This document shows positions 8,747 through 17,121 of a stretch of DNA of 64,000 bases, piece after piece. The translations under genes were made by a program, and so were the position numbers. The stretch comes from Rhodoferax sp. (GTDB lineage: Bacteria > Pseudomonadota > Gammaproteobacteria > Burkholderiales > Burkholderiaceae_C), in the NCBI RefSeq assembly GCF_010365055.1, contig NZ_JAAFHA010000009.1:1-64000 (forward strand), in the 5' to 3' direction. Numbering within the stretch: the first letter of the stretch is position 1; the number at the start of each line of letters is the position of its first letter. Under the pieces are notes generated by a model. The model was given only the letters and a program-made list of their open reading frames with translations, was not told the DNA's origin and searched no databases.

Positions 8747-10513
8747 ATGAAATTCCTCCTGAACCCGCCGCGTTTCTTGTTCTTCACCGGCAAGGGCGGT
8801 GTCGGCAAGACCTCCATTGCCTGCGCCACGGCGATTGAGCTGGCAACGCAGGGCCAACGCGTGCTGCTGGTCAGCACCGACCCGGCTTCCAACGTCGGCC
8901 AGGTGTTTGGTATTGCCATTGGCAACCAGATCACCCCGGTGGCCGACGTGCCGAACTTGAGCGCGCTGGAAATTGACCCGCAAGCCGCCGCCCAAGCCTA
9001 CCGCGACCGCATCGTCGGCCCCGTCCGTGGCGTACTGCCTGAATCGGTCGTCAAGGGGATTGAAGAGCAACTCTCGGGCGCCTGCACCACCGAGATCGCT
9101 GCGTTTGACGAATTCACCGCGCTGCTGACGGATGGCGTGTTGACGCAGGATTTTGACCACATCATTTTCGACACCGCGCCCACCGGCCACACCATCCGTA
9201 TGCTGCAGTTGCCCGGTGCCTGGAGCGGTTTCCTGGAGAACGGCAAGGGCGATGCGTCCTGCCTGGGCCCATTGGCTGGACTGGAAAAGCAACGCGCTCA
9301 ATACAAGGCGGCGGTCGATGCCCTGGCTGACCCCTTGAGAACCCGCATGGTCCTGGTGGCACGGCCACAGGCAGCGACATTGAACGAGGCAGCGCGCACG
9401 CATGGCGAGCTGGCAGGCATTGGCCTATCCAAGCAGTATCTGGTGATCAACGGCGTGTTTCCAGCGTCTGAAGCGGCGCATGACCCGCTGGCACAAGCTG
9501 TTTTCAAGCGTGAGCAAGCGGTGCTGGCCCATCTGCCCGAGGCCTTGCGCGATTTGCCCACCGATCAGATCGGGCTCAAGGCGTTCAATTTGTTTGGGCT
9601 GGCGGCCTTGAAACAACTGTTGGACAGTGAGTCCACCGTATGGCCGACGCCGGACCTGCCGTTTGATGCGCCCAAAATCAAGGCCCCCAGCCTGGCCTCC
9701 CTGGTCGATGACATCGCAGTAGCAGGCCACGGTCTGGTCATGCTGATGGGCAAAGGCGGTGTCGGCAAGACGACGCTCGCAGCCGCCGTGGCAGTGGAGC
9801 TGGCCACACGCGGCTATCCCGTGCACCTCACCACCTCCGACCCGGCGGCGCACCTGATGGAAACGCTGCATGGGACCCTGAAGCACCTGACCGTCAGTCG
9901 CATCGACCCGCATGAAGTCACGCAGCAGTACCGCGCCGCGGTGTTGGCCAGCAAAGGCGCCAAGCTGGATGCCGCCGGACGCGCCGTGCTGGAAGAAGAC
10001 CTGCGCTCGCCCTGCACCGAAGAAATCGCGGTGTTTCAGGCGTTCTCGCGCGTGATCCGCGAGGCCGGCAAGCAGTTTGTGGTGATGGACACGGCGCCCA
10101 CCGGCCACACCTTGCTGCTGCTGGACGCCACCGGCGCCTACCACCGCGATATCGTGCGCCAGATGGGCAGCAGCGGCAGACACTTCACGACACCGATGAT
10201 GCAGTTGCAGGACCCCCAACAAACCAAGGTTCTGATCGTCACCCTGGCCGAGACCACGCCCGTGCTCGAGGCCGCCAATCTACAAGCCGACCTGCGCCGC
10301 GCCGGCATTGAGCCCTGGGCCTGGGTCATCAACAACAGCGTGGTAGCGGCCGTGGTGACCTCCCCCTTGCTCAAAGCACGCGCCCGCAATGAACTGTCTG
10401 AGATTGAATCGGTTGCGACCCGCCACGCCACGCGTTATGCGCTGGTGCCGCTGTTGCAAGAAGAACCGATTGGCGTGCAACGCTTGCGGCAACTGTCTGA
10501 GCAGGGGGCTTGA
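8747..10513 (+). CDS. arsA: ArsA, arsenite efflux ATPase
   Basis: A 588-residue duplicated ATPase. Each half has a deviant Walker A, GKGGVGKT (residues 15-22 and 335-342), and a DTAPTGHT signal-transduction motif. The three arsenite-binding cysteines are present in SGACTTEI, GDASCLGP and RSPCTEEI. ArsA energises the membrane pump. In classic operons it works with ArsB; here the pump downstream is Acr3, a combination also known in other bacteria. The ATG at 8747 removes 13 unlikely residues encoded from an upstream ATG at 8708. Confidence 0.94.
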   Translation: MKFLLNPPRFLFFTGKGGVGKTSIACATAIELATQGQRVLLVSTDPASNVGQVFGIAIGNQITPVADVPNLSALEIDPQAAAQAYRDRIVGPVRGVLPESVVKGIEEQLSGACTTEIAAFDEFTALLTDGVLTQDFDHIIFDTAPTGHTIRMLQLPGAWSGFLENGKGDASCLGPLAGLEKQRAQYKAAVDALADPLRTRMVLVARPQAATLNEAARTHGELAGIGLSKQYLVINGVFPASEAAHDPLAQAVFKREQAVLAHLPEALRDLPTDQIGLKAFNLFGLAALKQLLDSESTVWPTPDLPFDAPKIKAPSLASLVDDIAVAGHGLVMLMGKGGVGKTTLAAAVAVELATRGYPVHLTTSDPAAHLMETLHGTLKHLTVSRIDPHEVTQQYRAAVLASKGAKLDAAGRAVLEEDLRSPCTEEIAVFQAFSRVIREAGKQFVVMDTAPTGHTLLLLDATGAYHRDIVRQMGSSGRHFTTPMMQLQDPQQTKVLIVTLAETTPVLEAANLQADLRRAGIEPWAWVINNSVVAAVVTSPLLKARARNELSEIESVATRHATRYALVPLLQEEPIGVQRLRQLSEQGA

Positions 10514-10516
10514 ACC

Positions 10517-11584
10517 ATGAGTGCCCAATGTGAAGTGATGGCCAAGCAGGCCGCTAGCGCACCGATGAGCGTGTTTGAGCGCTACCTGACGGTGTGGGTG
10601 TTCCTGTGCATCGTCGTCGGTATTGCCCTGGGGCAGCTGTTGCCCGGTGTGTTTCAGGCCATTGGCCGGATGGAAGTCGCGCACGTCAACCTGCCGGTGG
10701 GGGTGCTGATCTGGGTGATGATCATTCCGATGCTGCTGAAAGTGGACTTTTCGGCGATGCGCGAGGTTGGCAAACACATCAAAGGCATTGGCGTCACGCT
10801 GTTTGTCAACTGGCTGGTCAAGCCCTTCAGTATGGCCTTTTTGGGCTGGCTGTTCATCCGGCAACTGTTTGCACCCTGGTTGCCGCCCGACCAGCTTGAC
10901 AGCTACATCGCCGGCCTGATTTTGCTGGCCGCCGCACCCTGCACCGCCATGGTGTTCGTCTGGAGCCGCCTCACCGGGGGCGACCCGCTGTTTACCCTGT
11001 CGCAAGTGGCGCTGAACGACGGCATCATGATCGTGGCCTACGCCCCGCTGGTGGCATTCTTACTGGGGCTCTCCGCCATCACAGTACCGTGGGACACCCT
11101 GCTGATTTCGGTCGCGCTGTACATTGTGATTCCGGTCATCATCGCCCAGCTTTTGCGCAGGTCGCTGCTGCGCCAGGGTCAGGCGGTGTTCGACGCGACG
11201 ATGGAAAAAATTGGCCCATGGTCGATTGCCGCTCTGCTGGCCACGCTGGTGCTGCTGTTTGCGTTTCAGGGCGAGGCCATTTTGAAGCAGCCGCTCATCA
11301 TTGCCCTGCTGGCGGTGCCGATTCTGATCCAGGTGTTTTTCAACTCAGGCCTGGCCTATCTGCTCAACCGCGCGGTGGGTGAGAAACACAACATCGCCTG
11401 CCCCTCTGCCTTGATCGGCGCCTCCAACTTCTTCGAGCTGGCGGTGGCTGCGGCCATCAGCCTGTTTGGCTTCAACTCAGGCGCGGCATTGGCCACGGTG
11501 GTGGGCGTGCTGATCGAGGTGCCGGTGATGCTGCTGGTGGTGAACGTCGTGAACCGCTCCAAGGGCTGGTACGAGCGGGCTTGA
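10517..11584 (+). CDS. acr3: Acr3-family arsenite efflux permease
   Basis: A 355-residue membrane protein with ten predicted helices. The conserved Acr3 motif AAPCTAMVFVWSRLTGG holds the essential cysteine of the fourth helix, followed by LNDGIM and, near the C-terminus, NFFELAVAAAI with a conserved glutamate. It exports arsenite across the inner membrane. The gene starts four bases after the arsA stop, so the two are probably translated together. It is the last gene of the arsenic operon and faces the convergent P-type ATPase gene. Confidence 0.94.
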   Translation: MSAQCEVMAKQAASAPMSVFERYLTVWVFLCIVVGIALGQLLPGVFQAIGRMEVAHVNLPVGVLIWVMIIPMLLKVDFSAMREVGKHIKGIGVTLFVNWLVKPFSMAFLGWLFIRQLFAPWLPPDQLDSYIAGLILLAAAPCTAMVFVWSRLTGGDPLFTLSQVALNDGIMIVAYAPLVAFLLGLSAITVPWDTLLISVALYIVIPVIIAQLLRRSLLRQGQAVFDATMEKIGPWSIAALLATLVLLFAFQGEAILKQPLIIALLAVPILIQVFFNSGLAYLLNRAVGEKHNIACPSALIGASNFFELAVAAAISLFGFNSGAALATVVGVLIEVPVMLLVVNVVNRSKGWYERA

Positions 11585-11668
11585 CGACCGACCGGGCGAA
11601 GCAGCGCTTTCGGCCCAGGGACTCAGCTGCTGGCGGCGACAACGGGCGTGATGGGGTGTGTCCGCCCG

Positions 11669-14116
11669 CTAGGCCACTGTCGCCGGAACACGCCATTTGA
11701 TCATCGCAACCTTCAAGGCGTCGTTAACAACCAGGCACGACACCATCGCGTAAGCGAAAATCGCCAGCGTCTGCCACCAGGGCAGTGGCAGGAGTCCGGG
11801 CAGGCCCAGGAGCGTCAGGCCGGTACCCATGAATGCCACCGCAACAATGGCCACCACAAGGGGCTTGCTGGGCATCGTTGTCCAGAACCAGCGGCGCTCC
11901 CGCGCGGACACAATGGAAAAAACGGCCATGTAGAGCAGCGTCAGAAAGCTGAAGGTGTAGAGGGCGTCATCATTGCTCGCCAAGCCAAAATGCGCCCAGC
12001 CGATCCACAACAGGAGAAGTGCCTCCGTGACCATGGCGATGCCCAGCACCACGGCCACCGTGATGAAGCCGCCAATGTTCCAGGTCTCCGGTTCATGGGA
12101 GGGTTGCACGTGGTCGGTGGCCAGGGCGATCTTGGCGAAGTCCGTCATGAATACCAGCAGCAGCATCGCAAAGGCGGAGACGACGAACTTGCCGGTCACC
12201 ACGAACGCGATCGCCACAAAGGCCGCCTTCAGGATCGTGCGGCTGATCTTGTTGATGATCCAGGTCAGAATGCGCTGGTAGATGGTCCGCCCCTGCTCGA
12301 CCAAGGCCACGATGTTCGTCAACCCCGGTTCGGTCAGGACCACGCTGGCAGCCCCTTTGGCAACGTCGGTCGCGGTGCTGACGGCGATGCCAACTTCAGC
12401 CTGGCGCAGCGCCGGTGCATCGTTGACGCCGTCGCCCGTCATGCCGGTCACATGCCCGGCGGCCTGCAGGTGCTGCACCACGAGATATTTATCCTCTGGA
12501 TAGACTTCAGCGAAACCATCGGCGCCGGCCAGCAAATCCAGCGCCGCGTTGCCAGCCTGCGCACTCACGGCCTTCAGATCCGACACGCGTTGAATGTTGG
12601 ACAACCCCACGCCTTGCGCGATCTCACTTGCGACTGCCAGCGCATCACCGGTGAGCATCTTCACCGAAACGCCCAGGCCGCGCAGCGCCGCGATGAGCTG
12701 CTTGGCGTCCGGTCGAGGCGGGTCAAACAAGGTCACCAGTCCCAGCAAGGCGGGTGGTCCTGTCTCGGTACCACGCGCCACCGCCAGGGTTCGATAGCCC
12801 TTCAGTGCTGATTCGCTGACCCGCGCCTCCAATGCCTCGATCGCGGGAGGCTGGAGCCCGCAGGCCTGGGCGACGGTGCGCACGGCGCCTTTCATGACGC
12901 GCAGCCGCTGGCCATTCTGCTCAAGCACCGCTTCCGTGCGCCGGTTTGTTGCATCAAACGGCGCAAAAGAGATCGGCGTGATGGCCCCCGCGTTGTCAAA
13001 GACGCGCCGTTCTTTTGCCGCCGCCAGGAACGCCAGGTCAAGCGGATCCTGGTTGGCCTCTTGCGATGCGAGTGCGGCGGCAAACAAGACGTCGGATTCT
13101 GTCGCCTGCGCCAGCGGGATCACGCCAGTGACGGCCAATTGATTCAGCGTGATCGTGCCGGTTTTGTCCACGCACAGCACATCCATCGTCGCAGCATCCT
13201 CGGTGGCACTCAGGCGCGTGACCAGCACACCGCGCTTCGCCAGCTCTTTCGCTCCGACCGCCATGCTGACGGTGAACATCACCGGGAGGGCGACTGGCAC
13301 CGCACTCATCAACAGCACGAGCATGAGCGGAACCATTTCAAGCAGGGGTACGTGGCGGATCAGCGAGAGGATGATCACCACGCCGAGCAGCGCACCAACG
13401 ATGACGAACAGCCAGCGCACCACCTTGGCGACCACCGCTTCAATGTGGAGTTTCGGCCGCGCTTGCTGCACCAGTTGCGTGGTGCGGCCAAAGTAGGTCT
13501 TCGCGCCAGTCAGCATGACCACGCCATTGCCTTCACCCCAGCGCACCACCGCGCCTGACGACAACATGTCGGCGGGCGCCTTCTCCACCTCCTTGGACTC
13601 GCCGGTCAGGGCGGATTGGTCAATGCGCAGCGCGCCGGTGAGTAGTTTCACATCGGCCGGAATGATGTCTCCGGGCCGCACGCGGATGATGTCGCCCGGC
13701 ACCAGCTCCCGGGCCGCCATGACCTGCCAGCTTGCCTCGCGCAGCACGCGTGCGCTGACCTGCAAGCGCTGCCGCAACGTTTCGACGACGCCAGCGGCCC
13801 GGCGCTCCTGCATGAAACCCAGCACCGCGTTGACCACCAGCAGCGCGCTCACCACCGCAAGGTCCGAGTATTTGCCGAGCACCGCCGACAACACCATGAT
13901 CAGTTCAAGCATCCACGCCGACACGCCCCAGAACTTGCCGAGAAACAGGAAGATCGGGTGGTCTTTTTGTTCGGCGACTTCGTTGTAGCCATGCTCCTTG
14001 CGCCGGATGTCCACCTGCACCCGCGTGAGACCGGTTTCCGGATTGACCTCAAGCAGCGCGAGCGTGGCCGGCACCGACGCGCTTGCGGTGTCAGGCAGCT
14101 TGGTCGTGGCTGGCAT
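11669..14116 (-). CDS. P3A-type (proton-pumping type) P-type ATPase
   Basis: An 815-residue P-type ATPase. Visible are the N-terminal cation-ATPase domain, the actuator motif TGES (171-174), PVALPVMFTVSMAVGAKELA in the fourth membrane segment, the phosphorylation site DKTGT with Asp317, and TGDGVNDAPAL in the P domain. The segment before DKTGT and the absence of heavy-metal CPC motifs point to the plasma-membrane proton-efflux subfamily. It probably exports protons with ATP, perhaps under acid or energy stress. A universal stress protein gene lies directly upstream on the same strand, separated by only 44 bases. Confidence 0.85.
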   Translation of the reverse strand: MPATTKLPDTASASVPATLALLEVNPETGLTRVQVDIRRKEHGYNEVAEQKDHPIFLFLGKFWGVSAWMLELIMVLSAVLGKYSDLAVVSALLVVNAVLGFMQERRAAGVVETLRQRLQVSARVLREASWQVMAARELVPGDIIRVRPGDIIPADVKLLTGALRIDQSALTGESKEVEKAPADMLSSGAVVRWGEGNGVVMLTGAKTYFGRTTQLVQQARPKLHIEAVVAKVVRWLFVIVGALLGVVIILSLIRHVPLLEMVPLMLVLLMSAVPVALPVMFTVSMAVGAKELAKRGVLVTRLSATEDAATMDVLCVDKTGTITLNQLAVTGVIPLAQATESDVLFAAALASQEANQDPLDLAFLAAAKERRVFDNAGAITPISFAPFDATNRRTEAVLEQNGQRLRVMKGAVRTVAQACGLQPPAIEALEARVSESALKGYRTLAVARGTETGPPALLGLVTLFDPPRPDAKQLIAALRGLGVSVKMLTGDALAVASEIAQGVGLSNIQRVSDLKAVSAQAGNAALDLLAGADGFAEVYPEDKYLVVQHLQAAGHVTGMTGDGVNDAPALRQAEVGIAVSTATDVAKGAASVVLTEPGLTNIVALVEQGRTIYQRILTWIINKISRTILKAAFVAIAFVVTGKFVVSAFAMLLLVFMTDFAKIALATDHVQPSHEPETWNIGGFITVAVVLGIAMVTEALLLLWIGWAHFGLASNDDALYTFSFLTLLYMAVFSIVSARERRWFWTTMPSKPLVVAIVAVAFMGTGLTLLGLPGLLPLPWWQTLAIFAYAMVSCLVVNDALKVAMIKWRVPATVA

Positions 14117-14160
14117 TGCGCACGCTAAATCAAGTGGCCGACACTAGCCGATGGAACCCA

Positions 14161-14607
14161 TCATCTTCCGCGGATCAACAACACCGGCTTCGTGGCGACG
14201 CGCACCACGCCCTCGGCGACACTGCCCAGGAACAGGTGGCTCAGCCCGCTGCGGCCATGGGTGCATATGACGATCAGGTCTGCAGGCCACGCCTGGGCAT
14301 CCGCCGCGATCATTTCCGGGATGCGCTGGCCCCTGGTGTCGATGCTGAGCAGCCGGGTTTCGACCGGGATTCCGGCGCTTTTTGCCACCGCCTCCGCATT
14401 GCGCAGGATTTCCTGCCCACTCTTGGTCACAGCATCGGAAATCTCCGCCGGATCAACAAATTCTGCGCTCAGGTAGCTATTGATGAGATCGACTGCATGC
14501 ACGATCCGAAGCTGTGCCTGGTTTTCCCTGGCCAGCGTAATCGCTTCCTGCAAAGCCTGATCCGCCGTCTGACTGCCATCCACCGCCACCAAGATTCGTT
14601 TGAACAT
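14161..14607 (-). CDS. Universal stress protein (UspA family)
   Basis: A 148-residue UspA-domain protein with the nucleotide-binding pattern [19 protein letters not shown] near the C-terminus, a G-x2-G-x9-G-S type. The ATG at 14607 follows a strong AGGAGG site; a longer reading frame upstream has no such support. Such proteins bind ATP and modulate stress survival. Placement directly upstream of the P-type ATPase, in the same direction, suggests a shared operon (inference). Confidence 0.9.
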   Translation of the reverse strand: MFKRILVAVDGSQTADQALQEAITLARENQAQLRIVHAVDLINSYLSAEFVDPAEISDAVTKSGQEILRNAEAVAKSAGIPVETRLLSIDTRGQRIPEMIAADAQAWPADLIVICTHGRSGLSHLFLGSVAEGVVRVATKPVLLIRGR

Positions 14608-14794
14608 AGTGCCTCCTGAATTGAGTCCACTGAAGTTATCGCCAGGAAATGCTACTCCTAAACGTCGATTTCGACCACCCTCGAACGCAAAGCGGGGCAG
14701 CAGTGCGGCCGCCGGGGAATCCCTGCGTGTACCCACCGCTGATGCCAATGACGCGCTATGGAAATCATGGACTTACTCATGAGCCGGTCATTTG

Positions 14795-16738
14795 TCAGGG
14801 AATTTCGGTGCTCGCATGAAACCGAACTGAATTGCGGCCCGCCTGCTTGGCTTGGTACATGGCGGTATCGGCCCACTTGAGTACATCGTCCGGGTCGCTC
14901 TCGGGACCCCGGAAAACCACCGCGCCAACACTGATGGTGCACTGATGTTCGATTCGTGTGGCCACTTGGTCTTTGGTCTTGACGGTCAATAGGTAGGGAA
15001 GTGACAGGCCGGCACGAATCTTTTCTGCCACGATCCCGGCTTGCTCTGTTGACTCGGCTTGCCTCGCATCCAGTTCGGTCAGCAGCACCACAAATTCGTC
15101 ACCGCCGAAGCGTGCCACCGTATCCACCTCCCGCACGCAATTCATCAGCCGTGCGGCCGCCTCCATCAAGAGCAAATCACCTACCGCATGCCCATGCCGG
15201 TCATTGAGCGGCTTGAAGTTATCCAGATCCAGAAACAGCAAGGCAGCAAAGCAGTTGCTGCGCTTGCTGAGGGCCATGGCCTGGCTCAAACGGTCGGTGA
15301 GCAGGCGCCGGTTCGGCAATTGGGTGAGGTGGTCAAAAAAAGCCAATTGACGAATTTGATCCTCCATCTGCTTGCGCGCGCTGATGTCGCGAATGCAAAC
15401 ATGAATCGCGGGATCGCCGTCATAAACGATGGCGGTTCCCTGCACTTCAACGTCAATCACACGGCCATCGAGCTTGAGAAACCGGGTTGCCACCATGGGC
15501 GTGATAGGCACATGGTCATTGATGTTCTTCATACGCTCGGTTTGCACTTTCAAATCGTCCGGATGAATCAGTTCGGCCGTTGATTTGCGCAATAGGCTGG
15601 AGGCATCTGGTGCGCCAAACAGCTTGATCGCCGCCGGGTTGGCATAAAGAATTTGGCCCTGCCGGTGTACCAGGATCGATTCGGGCGTCCATTCGATCAT
15701 GGTGCGGTAGCGTTCCTTGCTTTCCTGCAACGCGGCCTGCGCCTGTTTGAGATCGGTGATGTCTTGCGTAATGCCCACGGCGCGTCGCTTCAGCCCATCG
15801 GAGGCCAGTCCTGATTCGGCCTTTTGTCGAACCCACCGCACTGTTTCCCCGACCAGGATGCGGTGCGCGTGGTCAAAGGCATCGCCTTGCAGTGCGCGCT
15901 GCCAGGCGTGTTCCAACTCATTCCGGTCGGCCGGATGAACTTGCGACAGGTAGGCGGCATGACTGATGCTTGTGCCTTCGACCAACCCGAAGATACGGCA
16001 GGTCTCGGCCGACAAACTCATTGTTTCCTGCGTCATGTCGTAGACCCAACTTCCTACTTTGGCGACCGCTTGCGCGCGGTGCAGTTCAGCCTTGCTTTCC
16101 TGCAGGGCTAGCGTGCGACGTTCAAGATCGCTGCTGGCTGTGCGCAGTTCATGCAAGCGATTCTGGTAGGCGCGCAAGACAAAAACCACCAGTGCAGCCG
16201 ACAGGAGATACATCAAAATTTGATCGCCGAAGTAAATCACAACGGGTGAGGGCAGCGGTGGTGGCAGAAAACCCCAGGATTCGGCCAGGAATAAGCCAAC
16301 CGTTGCCAGCACGGTGAGGGTGGTCAGCAGGAGCGCTACGCGTGCGTTGAGCAGCCAACCCGCCATCAAAATAAGCACCGGATAGACGATGACCACCGGT
16401 GCCCGCACACCGCCCACAAAGACAGCGATCCCTGTCATCACGGCCCAGACGCCGAACGTCAGCAAACAAATAGTGGCATAAATCCTGCCGTGAGAAAGAA
16501 GATACCAACCCAAAGCCGCCAGCAAGAACAGCAGGAGCGGCCCGACAGTGCGCATACTCGCCTCTGGTACGACGATACCCAGCGCCATCACAGAGGCCAC
16601 CGCGCCGATCAATACCGCAGCGACGCCGTACTTTGCCAGTGTCAGCGACGGCGCCCCGGCAATCAGCGGGTCAGTGCTTCCGGCAAGACGCGCCAGTGGC
16701 TCATCAGTGTTTTTGATTTTTTCCTCCCTTGCCGACAT
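14795..16738 (-). CDS. Membrane-bound PAS-GGDEF diguanylate cyclase
   Basis: A 647-residue protein. Residues about 30-190 hold six hydrophobic segments that look like a membrane sensor module; a coiled linker follows, then two PAS domains (about 215-335 and 340-460) and a GGDEF domain. The active site GGDEF lies near residue 545, and REVD is placed five residues before it, which is the product-inhibition I-site spacing. There is no EAL domain, so it should only make cyclic di-GMP. The signal is unknown. It is a single gene upstream of usp, with 187 bases between. Confidence 0.9.
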   Translation of the reverse strand: MSAREEKIKNTDEPLARLAGSTDPLIAGAPSLTLAKYGVAAVLIGAVASVMALGIVVPEASMRTVGPLLLFLLAALGWYLLSHGRIYATICLLTFGVWAVMTGIAVFVGGVRAPVVIVYPVLILMAGWLLNARVALLLTTLTVLATVGLFLAESWGFLPPPLPSPVVIYFGDQILMYLLSAALVVFVLRAYQNRLHELRTASSDLERRTLALQESKAELHRAQAVAKVGSWVYDMTQETMSLSAETCRIFGLVEGTSISHAAYLSQVHPADRNELEHAWQRALQGDAFDHAHRILVGETVRWVRQKAESGLASDGLKRRAVGITQDITDLKQAQAALQESKERYRTMIEWTPESILVHRQGQILYANPAAIKLFGAPDASSLLRKSTAELIHPDDLKVQTERMKNINDHVPITPMVATRFLKLDGRVIDVEVQGTAIVYDGDPAIHVCIRDISARKQMEDQIRQLAFFDHLTQLPNRRLLTDRLSQAMALSKRSNCFAALLFLDLDNFKPLNDRHGHAVGDLLLMEAAARLMNCVREVDTVARFGGDEFVVLLTELDARQAESTEQAGIVAEKIRAGLSLPYLLTVKTKDQVATRIEHQCTISVGAVVFRGPESDPDDVLKWADTAMYQAKQAGRNSVRFHASTEIP

Positions 16739-16802
16739 ACGACAGGGTTCGTATGGCTTTGCTCAAGTGCGGTTGATGTATTTTTTTGCCGCAAGAAAAA
16801 TT

Positions 16803-17060
16803 TTAGTCTGTTTTGAAGAATTCATTATCCACATGCACCTGTAGCCGGTCGCGTTTGGGTGGCACGCCGGGGCATTTTTCAACGCTGAAACCGAGCTCAG
16901 TGAAGCGGCGGCGAACTTGAGCGGCCACAGTGTAAGTGGCAAGCCAGGTGCCGCTGTGGCAGTGCTGCGCCACCGCGCCCAGGGTGGTGTTTGACCACAT
17001 GTCAGGATTCACCGCGGGGCTGAAGCCGTCCAGATAGACGGCATCGGCTTTCAATCTCAT
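16803..17060 (-). pseudogene. Remnant of mnmC (tRNA modification methyltransferase domain)
   Basis: An 85-residue reading frame beginning at the middle of a methyltransferase domain. ADAVYLDGFSPAVNPDMWS and WLATYTVAAQVRRRF are hallmark MnmC sequences, the domain that finishes 5-methylaminomethyl-2-thiouridine in tRNA. The S-adenosylmethionine-binding N-terminal half and the whole FAD domain are missing. The upstream break lies at copy 3 of the dispersed repeat. The last codons, LQVHVDN, copy the end of the adjacent asparagine-synthetase-like gene. It should be non-functional. Confidence 0.75.
16824..16846. repeat. 23-bp direct repeat, copy a (in the mnmC remnant)
   Basis: The core TCCACATGCACCTG and its flanks match 17128-17150 at 21 of 23 positions, in the same orientation. 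In both genes it encodes LQVHVDN close to the C-terminus, which suggests that a piece of the asnB-like gene tail was duplicated into the remnant. Confidence 0.6.
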
Positions 17061-17065
17061 ATTTG

Positions 17066-17120
17066 CTATTAATAATATAGCGTTATATGCCTATTCTACG
17101 TGAGCTAGAGGCCAAAAAGC
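17066..17120 (-). repeat. Dispersed intergenic repeat, copy 3 of 6 (minus orientation)
   Basis: On the minus strand it reads TTTTTGGCCTCTAGCTCACGT, then a degenerate tail ending in GCTATAT. It is the most diverged copy at its 3' side. It separates the mnmC remnant from the asnB-like gene. Confidence 0.6.
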
Positions 17121-17121
17121 C

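Noticed and set aside
11648-12811. 387-codon plus-strand open frame within the P-type ATPase gene
   Set aside because: Covered by the ATPase on the minus strand with all motifs present; the product is Gln/His/Arg-rich nonsense.
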